Shown here: positions 15,185 through 23,122 of the stretch, in pieces
Layout of the letters: each line of letters starts with the position of its first letter
How positions within the stretch are numbered: position 1 is the first letter of the stretch
Assembly: GCA_024693325.1 (NCBI GenBank)
Contig: JAILLA010000007.1
Location: 1 to 50,062 of the forward strand
Origin: Solobacterium sp.
GTDB taxonomy: Bacteria > Bacillota_I > Bacilli_A > Erysipelotrichales > Erysipelotrichaceae
Reading direction: 5' to 3'
DNA: 50,062 nucleotides
Made by a program: the position numbers and the translations under genes
The notes under the pieces: generated by a model
What the model was told of the DNA's origin: nothing
Seen by the model: only the letters and a program-made list of their open reading frames with translations
The model's database searches: none

Positions 15185-16279
15185 ATGAAAGAACTGTCCG
15201 TACTTATCAAGCCGTCTTCCTCACTGTGCAATCTCAGATGCCGGTATTGTTTTTATGCTGACGTGAGTGAGAACCGTGAAATCGCTTCGACCGGAATCAT
15301 GCAGGATGACATGATCGGCATCCTGACGCAGCGGATCCATGAAGAGCTTGCTGAAGGCGGTACTGCCAATATCAGTTTCCAGGGAGGTGAACCGACAGTT
15401 GCCGGTGTGGACTGGTTCAGAAAGTTCGCGGAAGCACTGGATCGTTATGACAACATCAAGGTCAACTGGTCCATGCAGACGAACGCCACCCTTCTCACAG
15501 AAGAATTCTGTCAGTTCCTGCATGACAGGAAATTCCTGCTCGGCGTCAGCCTGGACGGCTACCAGACCAACCACGATCATTTCCGTTATGACGCCAAAGG
15601 AAAAGGCGCTTTCCTGCGCGTGCTCAAAGGGATCAGGATGCTGAAAAAAGCAGGTGTTGACTACAATATCCTGACGGTCGTGACACATGACCTGGCAGCC
15701 CATGCCTCAGCCCTGTATTCATTCTATAAACAGCAGCACTTTGAATACATCCAGCTGATCCCCTGCCTGCCGGCACTTGGAAGTGAAGATGATCCGCTGG
15801 CAATGAGACCGGAAGACTTTGAACGCTTCTACAAGGAATTCTTTGCCTGCTGGTTTGAAGATGCCATGAAGGGTGAATTCATGAGCATCAACCTGTTCGA
15901 AAACCTTGCCGGCATGATCAACGGTGTCCCGCCGTATCAGTGCGGACTGATCGGCCAGTGCATCGTCCAGTATGTGATCGAGTCTGACGGAAGCGTATAT
16001 CCGTGTGATTTCTACTGTCTGGATGAACTGAAGCTCGGCAATCTCCGGGACTGCAGCTTTGAACAGCTCAGGAATTCGGAAAAGGCAAAGCAGTTCATCG
16101 CTACTTCCGCCTGCCGGAAGTCCCCGTGCAGTGACTGCCCGCATGTCAACCTGTGCAGAGGCGGCTGCCGCAGGCAGAATATCTGCTATCTGAAGGATGA
16201 TTACTGCGGCTACCGCAGCTTCCTGGATGAAGCACTGCCCAGACTTGCCTGGCTGACGAGGCAGTACGGAAAAAAGTGA
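15185..16279 (+). CDS. Radical SAM/SPASM protein, anaerobic sulfatase-maturase-like
   Basis: This 364-residue protein belongs to the group that includes anSME, which oxidises a Cys or Ser to formylglycine in sulfatases. The CNLRCRYC radical-SAM cluster motif is at residues ~14-21, followed by FQGGEPT, QTNATLL and a C-terminal SPASM region. That region holds two sets of Cys for auxiliary Fe-S clusters (CGLIGQC, YPCDFYC, SPCSDCPHVNLCRGGCR). No sulfatase or other obvious substrate is encoded nearby. There is no ribosome site before the ATG, and a CATAAT hexamer ends six bases upstream, so a leaderless start is possible. Confidence 0.85.
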   Translation: MKELSVLIKPSSSLCNLRCRYCFYADVSENREIASTGIMQDDMIGILTQRIHEELAEGGTANISFQGGEPTVAGVDWFRKFAEALDRYDNIKVNWSMQTNATLLTEEFCQFLHDRKFLLGVSLDGYQTNHDHFRYDAKGKGAFLRVLKGIRMLKKAGVDYNILTVVTHDLAAHASALYSFYKQQHFEYIQLIPCLPALGSEDDPLAMRPEDFERFYKEFFACWFEDAMKGEFMSINLFENLAGMINGVPPYQCGLIGQCIVQYVIESDGSVYPCDFYCLDELKLGNLRDCSFEQLRNSEKAKQFIATSACRKSPCSDCPHVNLCRGGCRRQNICYLKDDYCGYRSFLDEALPRLAWLTRQYGKK

Positions 16280-16288
16280 GCATTTCTT

Positions 16289-16325
16289 TTGCATTCTCAT
16301 TTATATTTGATACAATATAATTGTA
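16289..16325 (+). promoter_or_regulatory. gpx-ohrR operon promoter with OhrR operator
   Basis: TTGCAT (16289-16294), 16-base spacer and TACAAT (16311-16316). The -10 is the left half of a perfect palindrome TACAAT-ATA-ATTGTA (16311-16325), nearly identical to the B. subtilis OhrR site upstream of ohrA (TACAATT...AATTGTA type). As the third gene of the operon is OhrR, autoregulation by organic peroxide is strongly suggested. Confidence 0.85.
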
Positions 16326-16350
16326 CAAAACATAAGGAGGTACACATTCA

Positions 16351-16893
16351 ATGAGTTTCTATGATTATTCCGTAACAGCACCGAAGGGCGATGTGATCTC
16401 CATGAAGGATTTTGCAGGCAAAGTCGTCATGGTCGTCAATACAGCTACAGGATGCGGCTTTACACCTCAGTATGAAGATATTGAATCCATTTATGAAAAA
16501 TATCATGATCAGGGCTTCGAAGTAGTCGATGTTCCCTGCAACCAGTTTGCCGGACAGACACCGGGCACAGATGAAGAGATCCATGAATTCTGCACACTGA
16601 GATACAACACAAAATTCCCGCAGATGAAGAAGTCCGATGTCAACGGAGAAAACGCACTTCCTCTCTTCACATATCTGAAGAGCCAGAAAGGCTTCGAAGG
16701 ATTCGGACACGGCCCCAAGGCTCTTGCCATGAGCGCTATGCTGAAGAAGCTTGACAAGAACTACAAGACAAACCCCGACATCAAATGGAACTTCACAAAA
16801 TTCGTCATCGACCGTGAAGGAAATGTTGTCGCAAGATTCGAACCGACCGCAAAGATGAAAGATGTAGAAGCATGCATCGCAGGTCTGATCTGA
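16351..16893 (+). CDS. gpx: Glutathione-peroxidase-family thiol peroxidase
   Basis: This 180-residue cytoplasmic peroxidase has the peroxidatic residue as Cys35 (NTATGCGFT) rather than selenocysteine. A second Cys at 63 sits in PCNQF, the resolving-type Cys81 in EFCTLRYNTKFP, and WNFTKF completes the catalytic tetrad. Having Cys81 makes it a 2-Cys, thioredoxin-type GPx, so it should use thioredoxin or a similar dithiol rather than glutathione. AAGGAGG precedes the ATG. It is the first gene of a three-gene operon with a flavoprotein reductase one base downstream and OhrR. Confidence 0.95.
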   Translation: MSFYDYSVTAPKGDVISMKDFAGKVVMVVNTATGCGFTPQYEDIESIYEKYHDQGFEVVDVPCNQFAGQTPGTDEEIHEFCTLRYNTKFPQMKKSDVNGENALPLFTYLKSQKGFEGFGHGPKALAMSAMLKKLDKNYKTNPDIKWNFTKFVIDREGNVVARFEPTAKMKDVEACIAGLI

Positions 16894-16894
16894 T

Positions 16895-17773
16895 ATGACA
16901 CGCTACGATATCGCAATTATCGGAACCGGTCCCGCAGGTCTGGAAGCAGCCATTACCGCCGTTGTCAGAAACAAGAATATCATTCTGTTCGGCAGTAAGG
17001 ATCTTTCCAGAAAAATGCAGGTCGTCGATCATCCGATCCTGAACTATCTCGGCCTTCCGTCCGTAACCGGAAAAGAAATGGCTGCAGCTTTTACAAAGCA
17101 GCTGGAAGAACTCAATATCAGCATTACCGAGGAAAAGATCACGACCGTATACGCTATGGGCGATTTCTTCGGACTGCAGACATCCGCCAACGAGATCGTT
17201 GAAGCGGATTCCGTCATCCTGGCGACCGGCGTCACAGCCGGCAAGCCTTATCCCGGCGAAGAAAAACTGCTGGGCAGAGGCGTCAGCTACTGCGCAACGT
17301 GCGACGCACCGCTGTACAGAGGCAAGACCGTTGCCTGCATCGGCGGCAGCGCGCATGAAGAAGAGGAAGCCGATTTCCTCGGTGAGATCTGCGAAAAAGT
17401 CTATTACTTCCCTCTTTACAAAGGTGACATCACATTCCACAGCCCGAATGTTGAAGTTGTCAGGGAACGTCCTGTCGAGATCACAGGCGGCATGAAAACA
17501 GATGCCCTTGTCACAGACCAGAACACATGGCCGGTATCCTGCGTCTTCATCCTGAGAGACAGCCAGTTCCCGGGACAGCTTGTGCCGGGTCTGGAGGTAG
17601 ACGGCAACGCAGTCAAGGTAGACCTTCAGATGGCCACAAATCTCCCCGGCCTGTTTGCGGCGGGTGACATCGCAGGCCAGCCTTATCAGTACATCAAGTC
17701 AGCCGGGCAGGGAAATGTCGCTGCTTTGTCTGCTGTCAACTACCTGGCTGCCAGAAAGCGGAGCCAGCAGTAA
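16895..17773 (+). CDS. Thioredoxin-reductase-like flavoprotein with CATC site but atypical NADPH motifs
   Basis: This 292-residue protein has a two-domain thioredoxin reductase fold. The FAD-binding GTGPAGLEAA is at residues 10-19, the redox-active disulfide CATC at 133-136, and the C-terminal FAD motif GLFAAGDIAGQPYQYIKSAGQG near 255-276. In the pyridine-nucleotide domain the usual GGGNSAxEEA and HRRxxR motifs are missing: the sequence is GGSAHEEEEAD and then YYFPLYKGD. This resembles ferredoxin- or otherwise non-NADPH-dependent flavin thioredoxin reductases. It starts one base after gpx and overlaps ohrR by one base. Its likely job is to feed electrons, directly or through thioredoxin, to the Gpx. 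Confidence 0.85.
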   Translation: MTRYDIAIIGTGPAGLEAAITAVVRNKNIILFGSKDLSRKMQVVDHPILNYLGLPSVTGKEMAAAFTKQLEELNISITEEKITTVYAMGDFFGLQTSANEIVEADSVILATGVTAGKPYPGEEKLLGRGVSYCATCDAPLYRGKTVACIGGSAHEEEEADFLGEICEKVYYFPLYKGDITFHSPNVEVVRERPVEITGGMKTDALVTDQNTWPVSCVFILRDSQFPGQLVPGLEVDGNAVKVDLQMATNLPGLFAAGDIAGQPYQYIKSAGQGNVAALSAVNYLAARKRSQQ

Positions 17774-18201
17774 TGAGCGATCCTGCGCTGATCCTTGAGA
17801 ACCAGCTCTGCTTTCCGCTCTATGCGGCTGCCAGGAAGGTGACCGGACTGTATACTCCCTATCTGAAGGAGATCGGGCTGACCTATACGCAGTATCTGGT
17901 CATGATGGTCCTGTGGGAAAAAGACGGGATCAGGATCTCCGACATCTGCGGAAGGCTGCGCCTGGATACGGGAACGGTAACCCCCATGCTGAAGAAGATG
18001 GAGGATGAAGGCCTTCTGAACAGATCGCGCTGCGCAGAAGATGAGCGTACGGTCCTCATCACACTGACGGAAAAAGGACGTGAGCTGAAAGAAAAAGCCG
18101 GAGATATTCCGGCCAGAGTAGGTCCTTGTGTTCCCTTAAACAGAGAAGAAGCAGAACTGCTGTACAGACTGCTGTATCAGATCCTTGGCGAAGAAGCGTG
18201 A
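17773..18201 (+). CDS. ohrR: OhrR, organic-peroxide-sensing MarR-family repressor
   Basis: This 142-residue winged-helix regulator opens with the OhrR hallmark LENQLCFPLYAAARKV, Cys13 being the peroxide sensor. It continues with YTQYLVMMVLWE, the recognition helix region LDTGTVTPMLKKME and the wing DERTVLITLT, very close to B. subtilis OhrR. A further Cys at 119 (GPCVPL) sits where 2-Cys OhrR proteins have their partner cysteine, so an intersubunit disulfide is possible. Start and the previous stop overlap as TAATG. The operon operator at 16311-16325 matches its known site. Confidence 0.95.
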   Translation: MSDPALILENQLCFPLYAAARKVTGLYTPYLKEIGLTYTQYLVMMVLWEKDGIRISDICGRLRLDTGTVTPMLKKMEDEGLLNRSRCAEDERTVLITLTEKGRELKEKAGDIPARVGPCVPLNREEAELLYRLLYQILGEEA

Positions 18202-18216
18202 GCTTCTTTGTTTTTT
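18190..18216 (+). terminator. Intrinsic terminator of the gpx-ohrR operon
   Basis: AAGAAGC/GCTTCTT stem containing the ohrR stop codon in its GTGA loop, then TTG and six T. Confidence 0.75.
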
Positions 18217-18796
18217 ATATATATGCCCCAAGCAGGATCTCGATGCCGATCGCGATCAGGATCACGCCGCCAAGGATCGATGCTTTCCCGGCAAGCTTTG
18301 TTCCGAACACCTTACCGATCGATACGCCGCTGATGCATATCACAAATGTTACCGCAGCGATGATCGCTGAGGCAAGCAGTGCCGCAGGCGCATTGTAATC
18401 GGCGATCGTAAAGCCTACGGACAAGGCATCGATCGATGTAGCGACACCCTGTACCATCAGTTCCCTGAGATCCACCTGATGGATCTCAGGAGCTTCCGGA
18501 TCCGCGTGCAGCCCTTCCAGCAGCATCTTTCCGCCGATCCAGCCAAGCAGTCCGAAAGCGATCCACGGGATCACAGTCTCGAATGCGGTAAAGATATTGA
18601 CGATCGTATGGACGCACAGCCATCCCATCATCGGCATGAATGCCTGGAAAAAGGCAAATGTTCCTGCGATCAGCAGGACCTTGCGGGCGCGCATGTGCGG
18701 CTCATTCAGTCCGTTTGCCATGGAAACGCTGAACGCGTCCATCGCAAGACCGACACCTAGCAGAATACTGTTGATCAGAAATACTGTATTGATCAT
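18215..18796 (-). CDS. mntP: MntP-family manganese efflux pump
   Basis: This 193-residue protein has six hydrophobic segments. The two repeats carry the conserved acidic membrane motifs GLAMDAFSVSMANG (residues ~16-29) and GVATSIDALSVGF (~115-127), the signature of MntP (YebN), which exports Mn(II). The start at 18796 follows GGAGAG; an earlier TTG lies inside the ribosome site and is not preferred. It converges with ohrR. A long structured leader with a terminator just before the ribosome site suggests metal-responsive attenuation. Confidence 0.92.
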   Translation of the reverse strand: MINTVFLINSILLGVGLAMDAFSVSMANGLNEPHMRARKVLLIAGTFAFFQAFMPMMGWLCVHTIVNIFTAFETVIPWIAFGLLGWIGGKMLLEGLHADPEAPEIHQVDLRELMVQGVATSIDALSVGFTIADYNAPAALLASAIIAAVTFVICISGVSIGKVFGTKLAGKASILGGVILIAIGIEILLGAYI

Positions 18797-18810
18797 GTGT
18801 TTACTCTCCA

Positions 18811-18961
18811 ATAAAAAACGATACAGTCCCCACTGTACCGGTTTGATCAGCGGTCCCTTACGTCAGACTATGCTGTCCATAAGTGCCGCAGGTTCAAGCA
18901 AACCTGGCTCCCCCTGCCGGTATGTTTACTTGCTGCATGAGACACAGCAGTGTCTCAATGC
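18811..18961 (-). ncRNA. Structured attenuator leader of mntP (candidate metal riboswitch)
   Basis: On the minus strand, three helices lie in series: GCATTGAGACAC/GTGTCTCATGC (18935-18961), an AGGTT/AACCT hairpin (18888-18907), and a GCGG/CCGC helix enclosing a CTTA/TAAG stem. The last element is an intrinsic terminator CGGTACAGT/ACTGTATCG with six T (18811-18840) ending 15 bases before the mntP ATG. A TTGACA about 25 bases upstream of the first helix fits a promoter. mntP genes are often under yybP-ykoY Mn(II) riboswitches. GGGGGAG, CATAGTC and GGGACC blocks are loosely like it, but I cannot align the consensus. Confidence 0.55.
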
Positions 18962-18996
18962 GGATATCATGTCACTCAATGTCAGTGTTTGTCAAG

Positions 18997-19446
18997 TCAA
19001 ATCCGCTCTGCCTTCTCGTATCTCCTGAGCATCGCGTCCAGGATATCGCATACTTCCTCTACCTGTTCCAGCGCTGCCTGGATCTGCCGCTTCGCGTCAT
19101 TGATCTTGCTCTGGACCATCATATCGATAAAGAAGCTGTCAAAGAAGAAATCAGCGAATCCCATGAAGCCGTCCAGATCAAGGTCCGTATTCATTGAACG
19201 GTCTACGTCCGCGACTTCCCTGCTGAAGCGCATCATTGCCTGTTTTGCTTTTTCCATTTCGCGCTGTGCTTCACGCATCCTGCTGCGCTTGACTGCGGAG
19301 ATGATCATGCCTCCGCCGAGGATATCGACGATGCCCCAGTTTCCGGCGCTGTTCAGTTTCTCCATGGCGCCTTCCAGGTAATAGATCGCGTCATCACCCG
19401 CTGCCATCGCTTCCATGATCTCTTTTTTCTCTTTTTCGTATGCCAT
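18997..19446 (-). CDS. Conserved-looking hypothetical protein with helical, coiled-coil character
   Basis: I do not recognise a characterised family for this 149-residue protein. It begins MAYEKEKKEIMEAM, has a glycine-rich patch AGNWGIVDILGGGMIIS around residues 28-44, a long charged helix (REAQREMEKAKQAMMRF), a Phe-rich stretch (GFMGFADFFFDSFFIDMM) and a final helix (DAKRQIQAALEQVEEVCDIL). There is no signal peptide, and the Phe-rich region is too short and broken for a sure membrane segment. The start follows GGTGAG. It is divergent from the HD-domain gene and upstream of the mntP leader. Confidence 0.65.
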   Translation of the reverse strand: MAYEKEKKEIMEAMAAGDDAIYYLEGAMEKLNSAGNWGIVDILGGGMIISAVKRSRMREAQREMEKAKQAMMRFSREVADVDRSMNTDLDLDGFMGFADFFFDSFFIDMMVQSKINDAKRQIQAALEQVEEVCDILDAMLRRYEKAERI

Positions 19447-19532
19447 ACTGCTCACCCTGCTACAGAACAAATATTACCACAAAAGTATCGGATGATATTT
19501 ATAATATAGTGGATATACACAGGAGAATGATT

Positions 19533-20186
19533 ATGCTGAGAACACAGAGCCAGATCCTTGAAGGGATCACAGAAGATATCAAAGAACTGTTTGCCTCTGA
19601 TGCAGGCGGACATGATTATGACCATACGATGCGCGTTTATAAAACGGCCATGATGCTTGCCAGGGAAGAACACGCGCGTGAGTTCATCGTCGGGATCGCT
19701 GCCCTTCTGCATGACGCGGATGACTATAAGGTCTCCCCGGATACAGAGAAGACACATGACAACGCAGTCAGGATCATGAAAAAATACGGGATCTCCGATG
19801 TACAGACAGACAACATCTGCCGGATCATCGAACAGGTCTCCTTCTCCGGCAGGGATTCCGTTGTACCGGACACCCTGGAAGGTAAGATCGTGCAGGATGC
19901 CGACAGACTGGATGCCATGGGAGCCATCGGGATCGCCCGCGCGTTTGCCTATGGCGGAAGCCATCACAGGAAGATCTGGGATCCTGCCGAAACATACAGG
20001 GCAGATCTCAGCAAGGAAGAATACAGGAACTCACAGTCGTCCACGATCGGACACTTCTATGAAAAGCTGCTGCTCCTGAAGGACATGATGAACACCTCCT
20101 CAGGAAAGATCATGGCGCAGCACAGGCATGATTTCATGGAAATGTTCCTTGATGAATTTGACGCGGAATGGGAAGGCAGAATTTAA
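19533..20186 (+). CDS. HD-domain phosphohydrolase
   Basis: This 217-residue protein has the HD metal site: HDYDHTMRV (first His), AALLHDADD (HD pair) and a later QDADRLDAMGAIG Asp, matching the YedJ/YpgQ-like group of nucleotide or dinucleotide phosphohydrolases. The start MLRTQ at 19533 is eight bases from AGGAGA; an ATG six bases earlier is too close to it. GSHHRKIWD near residue 150 is also typical of this group. It is monocistronic. Confidence 0.85.
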   Translation: MLRTQSQILEGITEDIKELFASDAGGHDYDHTMRVYKTAMMLAREEHAREFIVGIAALLHDADDYKVSPDTEKTHDNAVRIMKKYGISDVQTDNICRIIEQVSFSGRDSVVPDTLEGKIVQDADRLDAMGAIGIARAFAYGGSHHRKIWDPAETYRADLSKEEYRNSQSSTIGHFYEKLLLLKDMMNTSSGKIMAQHRHDFMEMFLDEFDAEWEGRI

Positions 20187-20208
20187 AAGATCAGTGCATG
20201 AGCACTGA
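20185..20208 (-). terminator. Terminator between the convergent HD and SDR genes
   Basis: TCAGTGC/GCACTGA stem with a four-base loop; T-rich on the minus-strand side (TCTTTT), so mainly serving the SDR gene. Confidence 0.65.
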
Positions 20209-20213
20209 CCGTA

Positions 20214-21029
20214 TTATTTGAAGAAATCCCTTTGATTGAATGGTGATGTCATGAATCTCCAGGCTGCTTTGGAATTGGTCAGCCAGGCAATGTAATCATC
20301 ATTCTTTTTCTTTTTCAGGTTCCTGATCATCCCTTCAACCAGGAACGACGCGACTGTTTCCGGTTTATCGCCCAGGATGTTGTATACCTTCTTTGTTTTC
20401 TCCGAAAGCTCCATTGTACCGTCCTGTCCGAGCGGTTTGGTGATGAAGTCCGTGATCATGATGCCGGGATTCAGCCTTCCGATCACGACCGGGCTGCCCG
20501 TCACCTCCAGTTCCTTTGCGATCCCTGCCGTCAGGTATTTGACTGCGCGCTTGGATGCCCCGTAAACTGTCAGGCCGAGCTGTACCGCGTCATTGGAGCC
20601 GAATCCTTCAATGCAGTATACGCACCCGTGTCCCTGCCGGTTCATGCCGTTGATCGCTGTCCTGCATCCGTACATGGCGCCTTTGAGATCGATATCCACG
20701 ATGATGTCCATCTGTTCCTTTGTCAGTTCCCACATCGGTACCATCGGCTGGTTGACGCCGGCATTGTTGATCCAGATATCCACCTCGCCATAAGTTTCCA
20801 CGGCCTTGTCCCAAAGATGTTCCAGATCTGTGAGGGAAGTCACATCCGCCTTCACGCCTGTTACACCGTTGAACAGTCCGTTCATATCATTCAGTTCTCT
20901 GACACCGTTGTTAAGATTGGTCTCATTGAAATCCGACACTACAACATTGAAGCCTTTCGAGCGGAATACCCTGGCCATTGCCAGGCCCAGTCCCCTTCCG
21001 CTTCCTGTGATCACTACTGTTTTTGCCAT
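20214..21029 (-). CDS. Short-chain dehydrogenase/reductase
   Basis: This 271-residue SDR has the nucleotide-binding TGSGRGLG at residues 8-15, an Asp-containing VVSDF after the second strand suggesting NAD preference, NNAG near residue 90 and the catalytic YGASK near 160. The start at 21029 follows TGGAGGAC. The C-terminus is extended by about 20 residues ending PFNQRDFFK. The substrate is unknown, and it has no operon partner. Confidence 0.87.
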   Translation of the reverse strand: MAKTVVITGSGRGLGLAMARVFRSKGFNVVVSDFNETNLNNGVRELNDMNGLFNGVTGVKADVTSLTDLEHLWDKAVETYGEVDIWINNAGVNQPMVPMWELTKEQMDIIVDIDLKGAMYGCRTAINGMNRQGHGCVYCIEGFGSNDAVQLGLTVYGASKRAVKYLTAGIAKELEVTGSPVVIGRLNPGIMITDFITKPLGQDGTMELSEKTKKVYNILGDKPETVASFLVEGMIRNLKKKKNDDYIAWLTNSKAAWRFMTSPFNQRDFFK

Positions 21030-21081
21030 ACGAGTCCTCCAGGGTTTATTATATGACATTTTATCAGGTGCATGATCCGTC

Positions 21082-21106
21082 AAAAAAATCAGCCGGAGCT
21101 GATTTT
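21082..21106 (-). terminator. Intrinsic terminator of the TSUP permease gene
   Basis: AAAATCAGC/GCTGATTTT stem with seven T on the minus strand, overlapping the permease stop region. Confidence 0.8.
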
Positions 21107-21882
21107 CAGAACAGATATTTTTTGATGTTGATCATGCAGGCAACGATGATCAGGCCCATTGCAAAGTAGAACAGCTTGTCGACGGTATTGTCATCGATCT
21201 TCTTATTGACCTTTCTGCCGATGATGCCGCCGCCGATGCCGCCGGCGATCATCAGGATCAGTGTCAGCGTATCAAACGGAGGGATCGAATTTGAGAGGAT
21301 GGTCTTTCCCAGATTCGTGATCTGTCCGAACAGGATGATGAAGATACTGCATGTGGCTGCCGATTTTGTCGTCAGTGAGAAGAAGAAATACAGGACGACC
21401 AGGTTGATCGGACCGCCGCCGATACCCAGGAAGCTTGACATCGTACCGAGGAAGAAACCGATCAGGCATGAAGCCACCGGATTTTTGACTTCCATCGTTT
21501 TGATCTTCGATTTATTGAGTGTATAGATCGTACATGCGATAACGACGATGCTGAGGCAGATGGACTGGATGCCGCTGATGATGTTCGGGTTTTCAAACTG
21601 GTTCTTCACAAACGAGAACAGCGAGTTTCCGAACAGGCCGCCGATCGCGGAGCCGATGCCCAGCGGGATCATTTTGCTGTAATCGATACTGCTCTTCCCG
21701 GATGTGACTTCCTTGATCACGGAATACAGACTCATTGAGAATACAGTACATGAAGACAGGAAATTGATCGTTGCCGAGCCGTCATTGGTCAGCAGATCAA
21801 GAACAGGTTTGATAATAACACCGCCGCCGATGCCGCATATCGCGCCGATCAGGCTGGCAAACAAACTGATTAACAGATACAT
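21106..21882 (-). CDS. TSUP (TauE/SafE) family permease
   Basis: This 258-residue polytopic membrane protein has about eight hydrophobic segments and the two repeated glycine motifs of the family, GAICGIGGGVIIKP near the N-terminus and FLGIGGGPIN at mid-protein. These transporters move small sulfur-containing or organic anions such as sulfite or sulfoacetate; the substrate here is not predictable. A GGAGG lies close upstream. A candidate promoter (TATAAT near 21960 on the minus strand) would give a leader of about 70 bases. Confidence 0.88.
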   Translation of the reverse strand: MYLLISLFASLIGAICGIGGGVIIKPVLDLLTNDGSATINFLSSCTVFSMSLYSVIKEVTSGKSSIDYSKMIPLGIGSAIGGLFGNSLFSFVKNQFENPNIISGIQSICLSIVVIACTIYTLNKSKIKTMEVKNPVASCLIGFFLGTMSSFLGIGGGPINLVVLYFFFSLTTKSAATCSIFIILFGQITNLGKTILSNSIPPFDTLTLILMIAGGIGGGIIGRKVNKKIDDNTVDKLFYFAMGLIIVACMINIKKYLF

Positions 21883-21991
21883 ATATCTCCATCCTCCTGA
21901 CTTTTACCGTATAGTCTTGCTGTGGATCATTTGACCACGGTCATATTTGATACAATTATATAATCAACCGCTGTAAAAAAGAACCCTTACA

Positions 21992-22030
21992 GATCCTCCG
22001 GCAGTCTGCATGCATGGACTGTTAAGGATC
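21992..22030. repeat. Strong two-part hairpin in the dppF-TSUP gap
   Basis: Outer arms GATCCT/AGGATC and inner arms CAGTC/GACTG enclose TGCATGCATG. On the minus strand a T6 tract follows 13 bases later. It could be a second terminator for dppF or a regulatory site upstream of the TSUP promoter. Confidence 0.45.
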
Positions 22031-22032
22031 AT

Positions 22033-22097
22033 AAAAGGCAAGAGGTACAGATTCTCTGTTGGCGACAGGAGAATATATACGTACTCATCTTGCCTTT
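22033..22097 (-). terminator. Long imperfect hairpin ending the dppDF operon
   Basis: AAAGGCAAGA pairs with TCTTGCCTTT, and inside it GAGTAC/GTACCTC and ATTCTC/GAGAAT pair with small internal loops; TTTTATG follows on the minus strand. At about 65 bases it is much longer than the other terminators here. Confidence 0.6.
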
Positions 22098-22144
22098 CTG
22101 ATTTTAACACCTTTGATCAGGTTCGTCTTTCCCTTTGTCCGGGA

Positions 22145-23122
22145 TCAACGCTCGTACAGATGGCAGGCAACCATTCTCGTACCGACCTGGATCGGCTGCG
22201 GCATTTCCTTGTGGCATCTTTCCGTTGCCTTCTGGCATCTCGTGCAGAACGGGCATCCTGCGGGAGGATTGATCGGGCTGGGAATTTCGCCTTCCAGAAT
22301 GATCCTGCTCTTTGCCTTGGCAACATCCGGATCGGGGATCGGGATGGCTGACAGCAGAGCTGTTGTATACGGATGCAGAGGTCTGTGATAGACATCGTTT
22401 CCGGGACCCATTTCAACCATGTGGCCCAGATACATGACGCCGATACGGTCGGAAATATGCTTGACCATGGAAAGGTCATGCGCGATGAACAGATATGACA
22501 GACCGAGTTCCTTCTGAATGTTCTTCAGCAGGTTGACGACCTGTGCCTGGATGGAAACGTCCAGCGCGGAGATCGGTTCATCGCAGACGATGAACTTCGG
22601 GTCTACCGCAAGCGCTCTGGCGATACCGATACGCTGTCTCTGTCCGCCTGAGAATTCAGCCGGATAACGGCGGATATGGTCAGGCTTCAGGCCGACGATC
22701 TTCAGCAGTTCGACAACACGCGCTTCACGTTCTGCGTCTGTGTCATAAATATTGTGGATGATCATCGGTTCCTTAATGATCTCACCGACCGTCATACGGG
22801 GGTTCAGTGATGCATAAGGATCCTGGAAGATCATCTGCATGTTCTTTCTGTAGGCCTTCAGCTCGGCACCCTTGATCTTGGCGATATCCTGTCCTTCAAA
22901 TGTAATGGAACCGTCAGTCGGTTCATATAATTTGACGATCGTTCTGCCAAGCGTGGTCTTGCCGCAGCCTGATTCACCGACCAGACCGAATGTCTCGTTC
23001 GGCATGATGTCAAAGCTGACATCATCAACTGCCTTTACGATCTGCTTTTTGGTAAATAATCCTTTTGTGACGTCAAAATATGTTTTCAGATGGCTGACGC
23101 TCAGAATCGGTTTCTCACTCAT
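22145..23122 (-). CDS. dppF: Oligopeptide/dipeptide ABC transporter ATPase, DppF/OppF type
   Basis: This 325-residue ATPase energises peptide import. Walker A is GESGCGKTT (residues ~49-57), signature FSGGQRQR, Walker [13 protein letters not shown] and H-loop IAHDLSM. The C-terminal oligo_HPY region ends in a cysteine set (CPFCTRC...RCH...CH) typical of Opp/Dpp ATPases that bind an Fe-S cluster. Its ATG overlaps the dppD stop (ATGA). No permease or binding-protein gene is adjacent, so it probably works with membrane subunits encoded elsewhere. Confidence 0.93.
   Translation of the reverse strand: MSEKPILSVSHLKTYFDVTKGLFTKKQIVKAVDDVSFDIMPNETFGLVGESGCGKTTLGRTIVKLYEPTDGSITFEGQDIAKIKGAELKAYRKNMQMIFQDPYASLNPRMTVGEIIKEPMIIHNIYDTDAEREARVVELLKIVGLKPDHIRRYPAEFSGGQRQRIGIARALAVDPKFIVCDEPISALDVSIQAQVVNLLKNIQKELGLSYLFIAHDLSMVKHISDRIGVMYLGHMVEMGPGNDVYHRPLHPYTTALLSAIPIPDPDVAKAKSRIILEGEIPSPINPPAGCPFCTRCQKATERCHKEMPQPIQVGTRMVACHLYER

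Noticed and set aside
14946..15188. 80-codon open frame between csoR and the radical-SAM gene
   Set aside because: No ribosome site, no recognisable motif, and it runs through an intrinsic terminator; treated as part of a non-coding unit.
16351..16893. Selenocysteine form of glutathione peroxidase
   Set aside because: The peroxidatic codon is TGC (Cys35), not TGA, and the frame is open without recoding.
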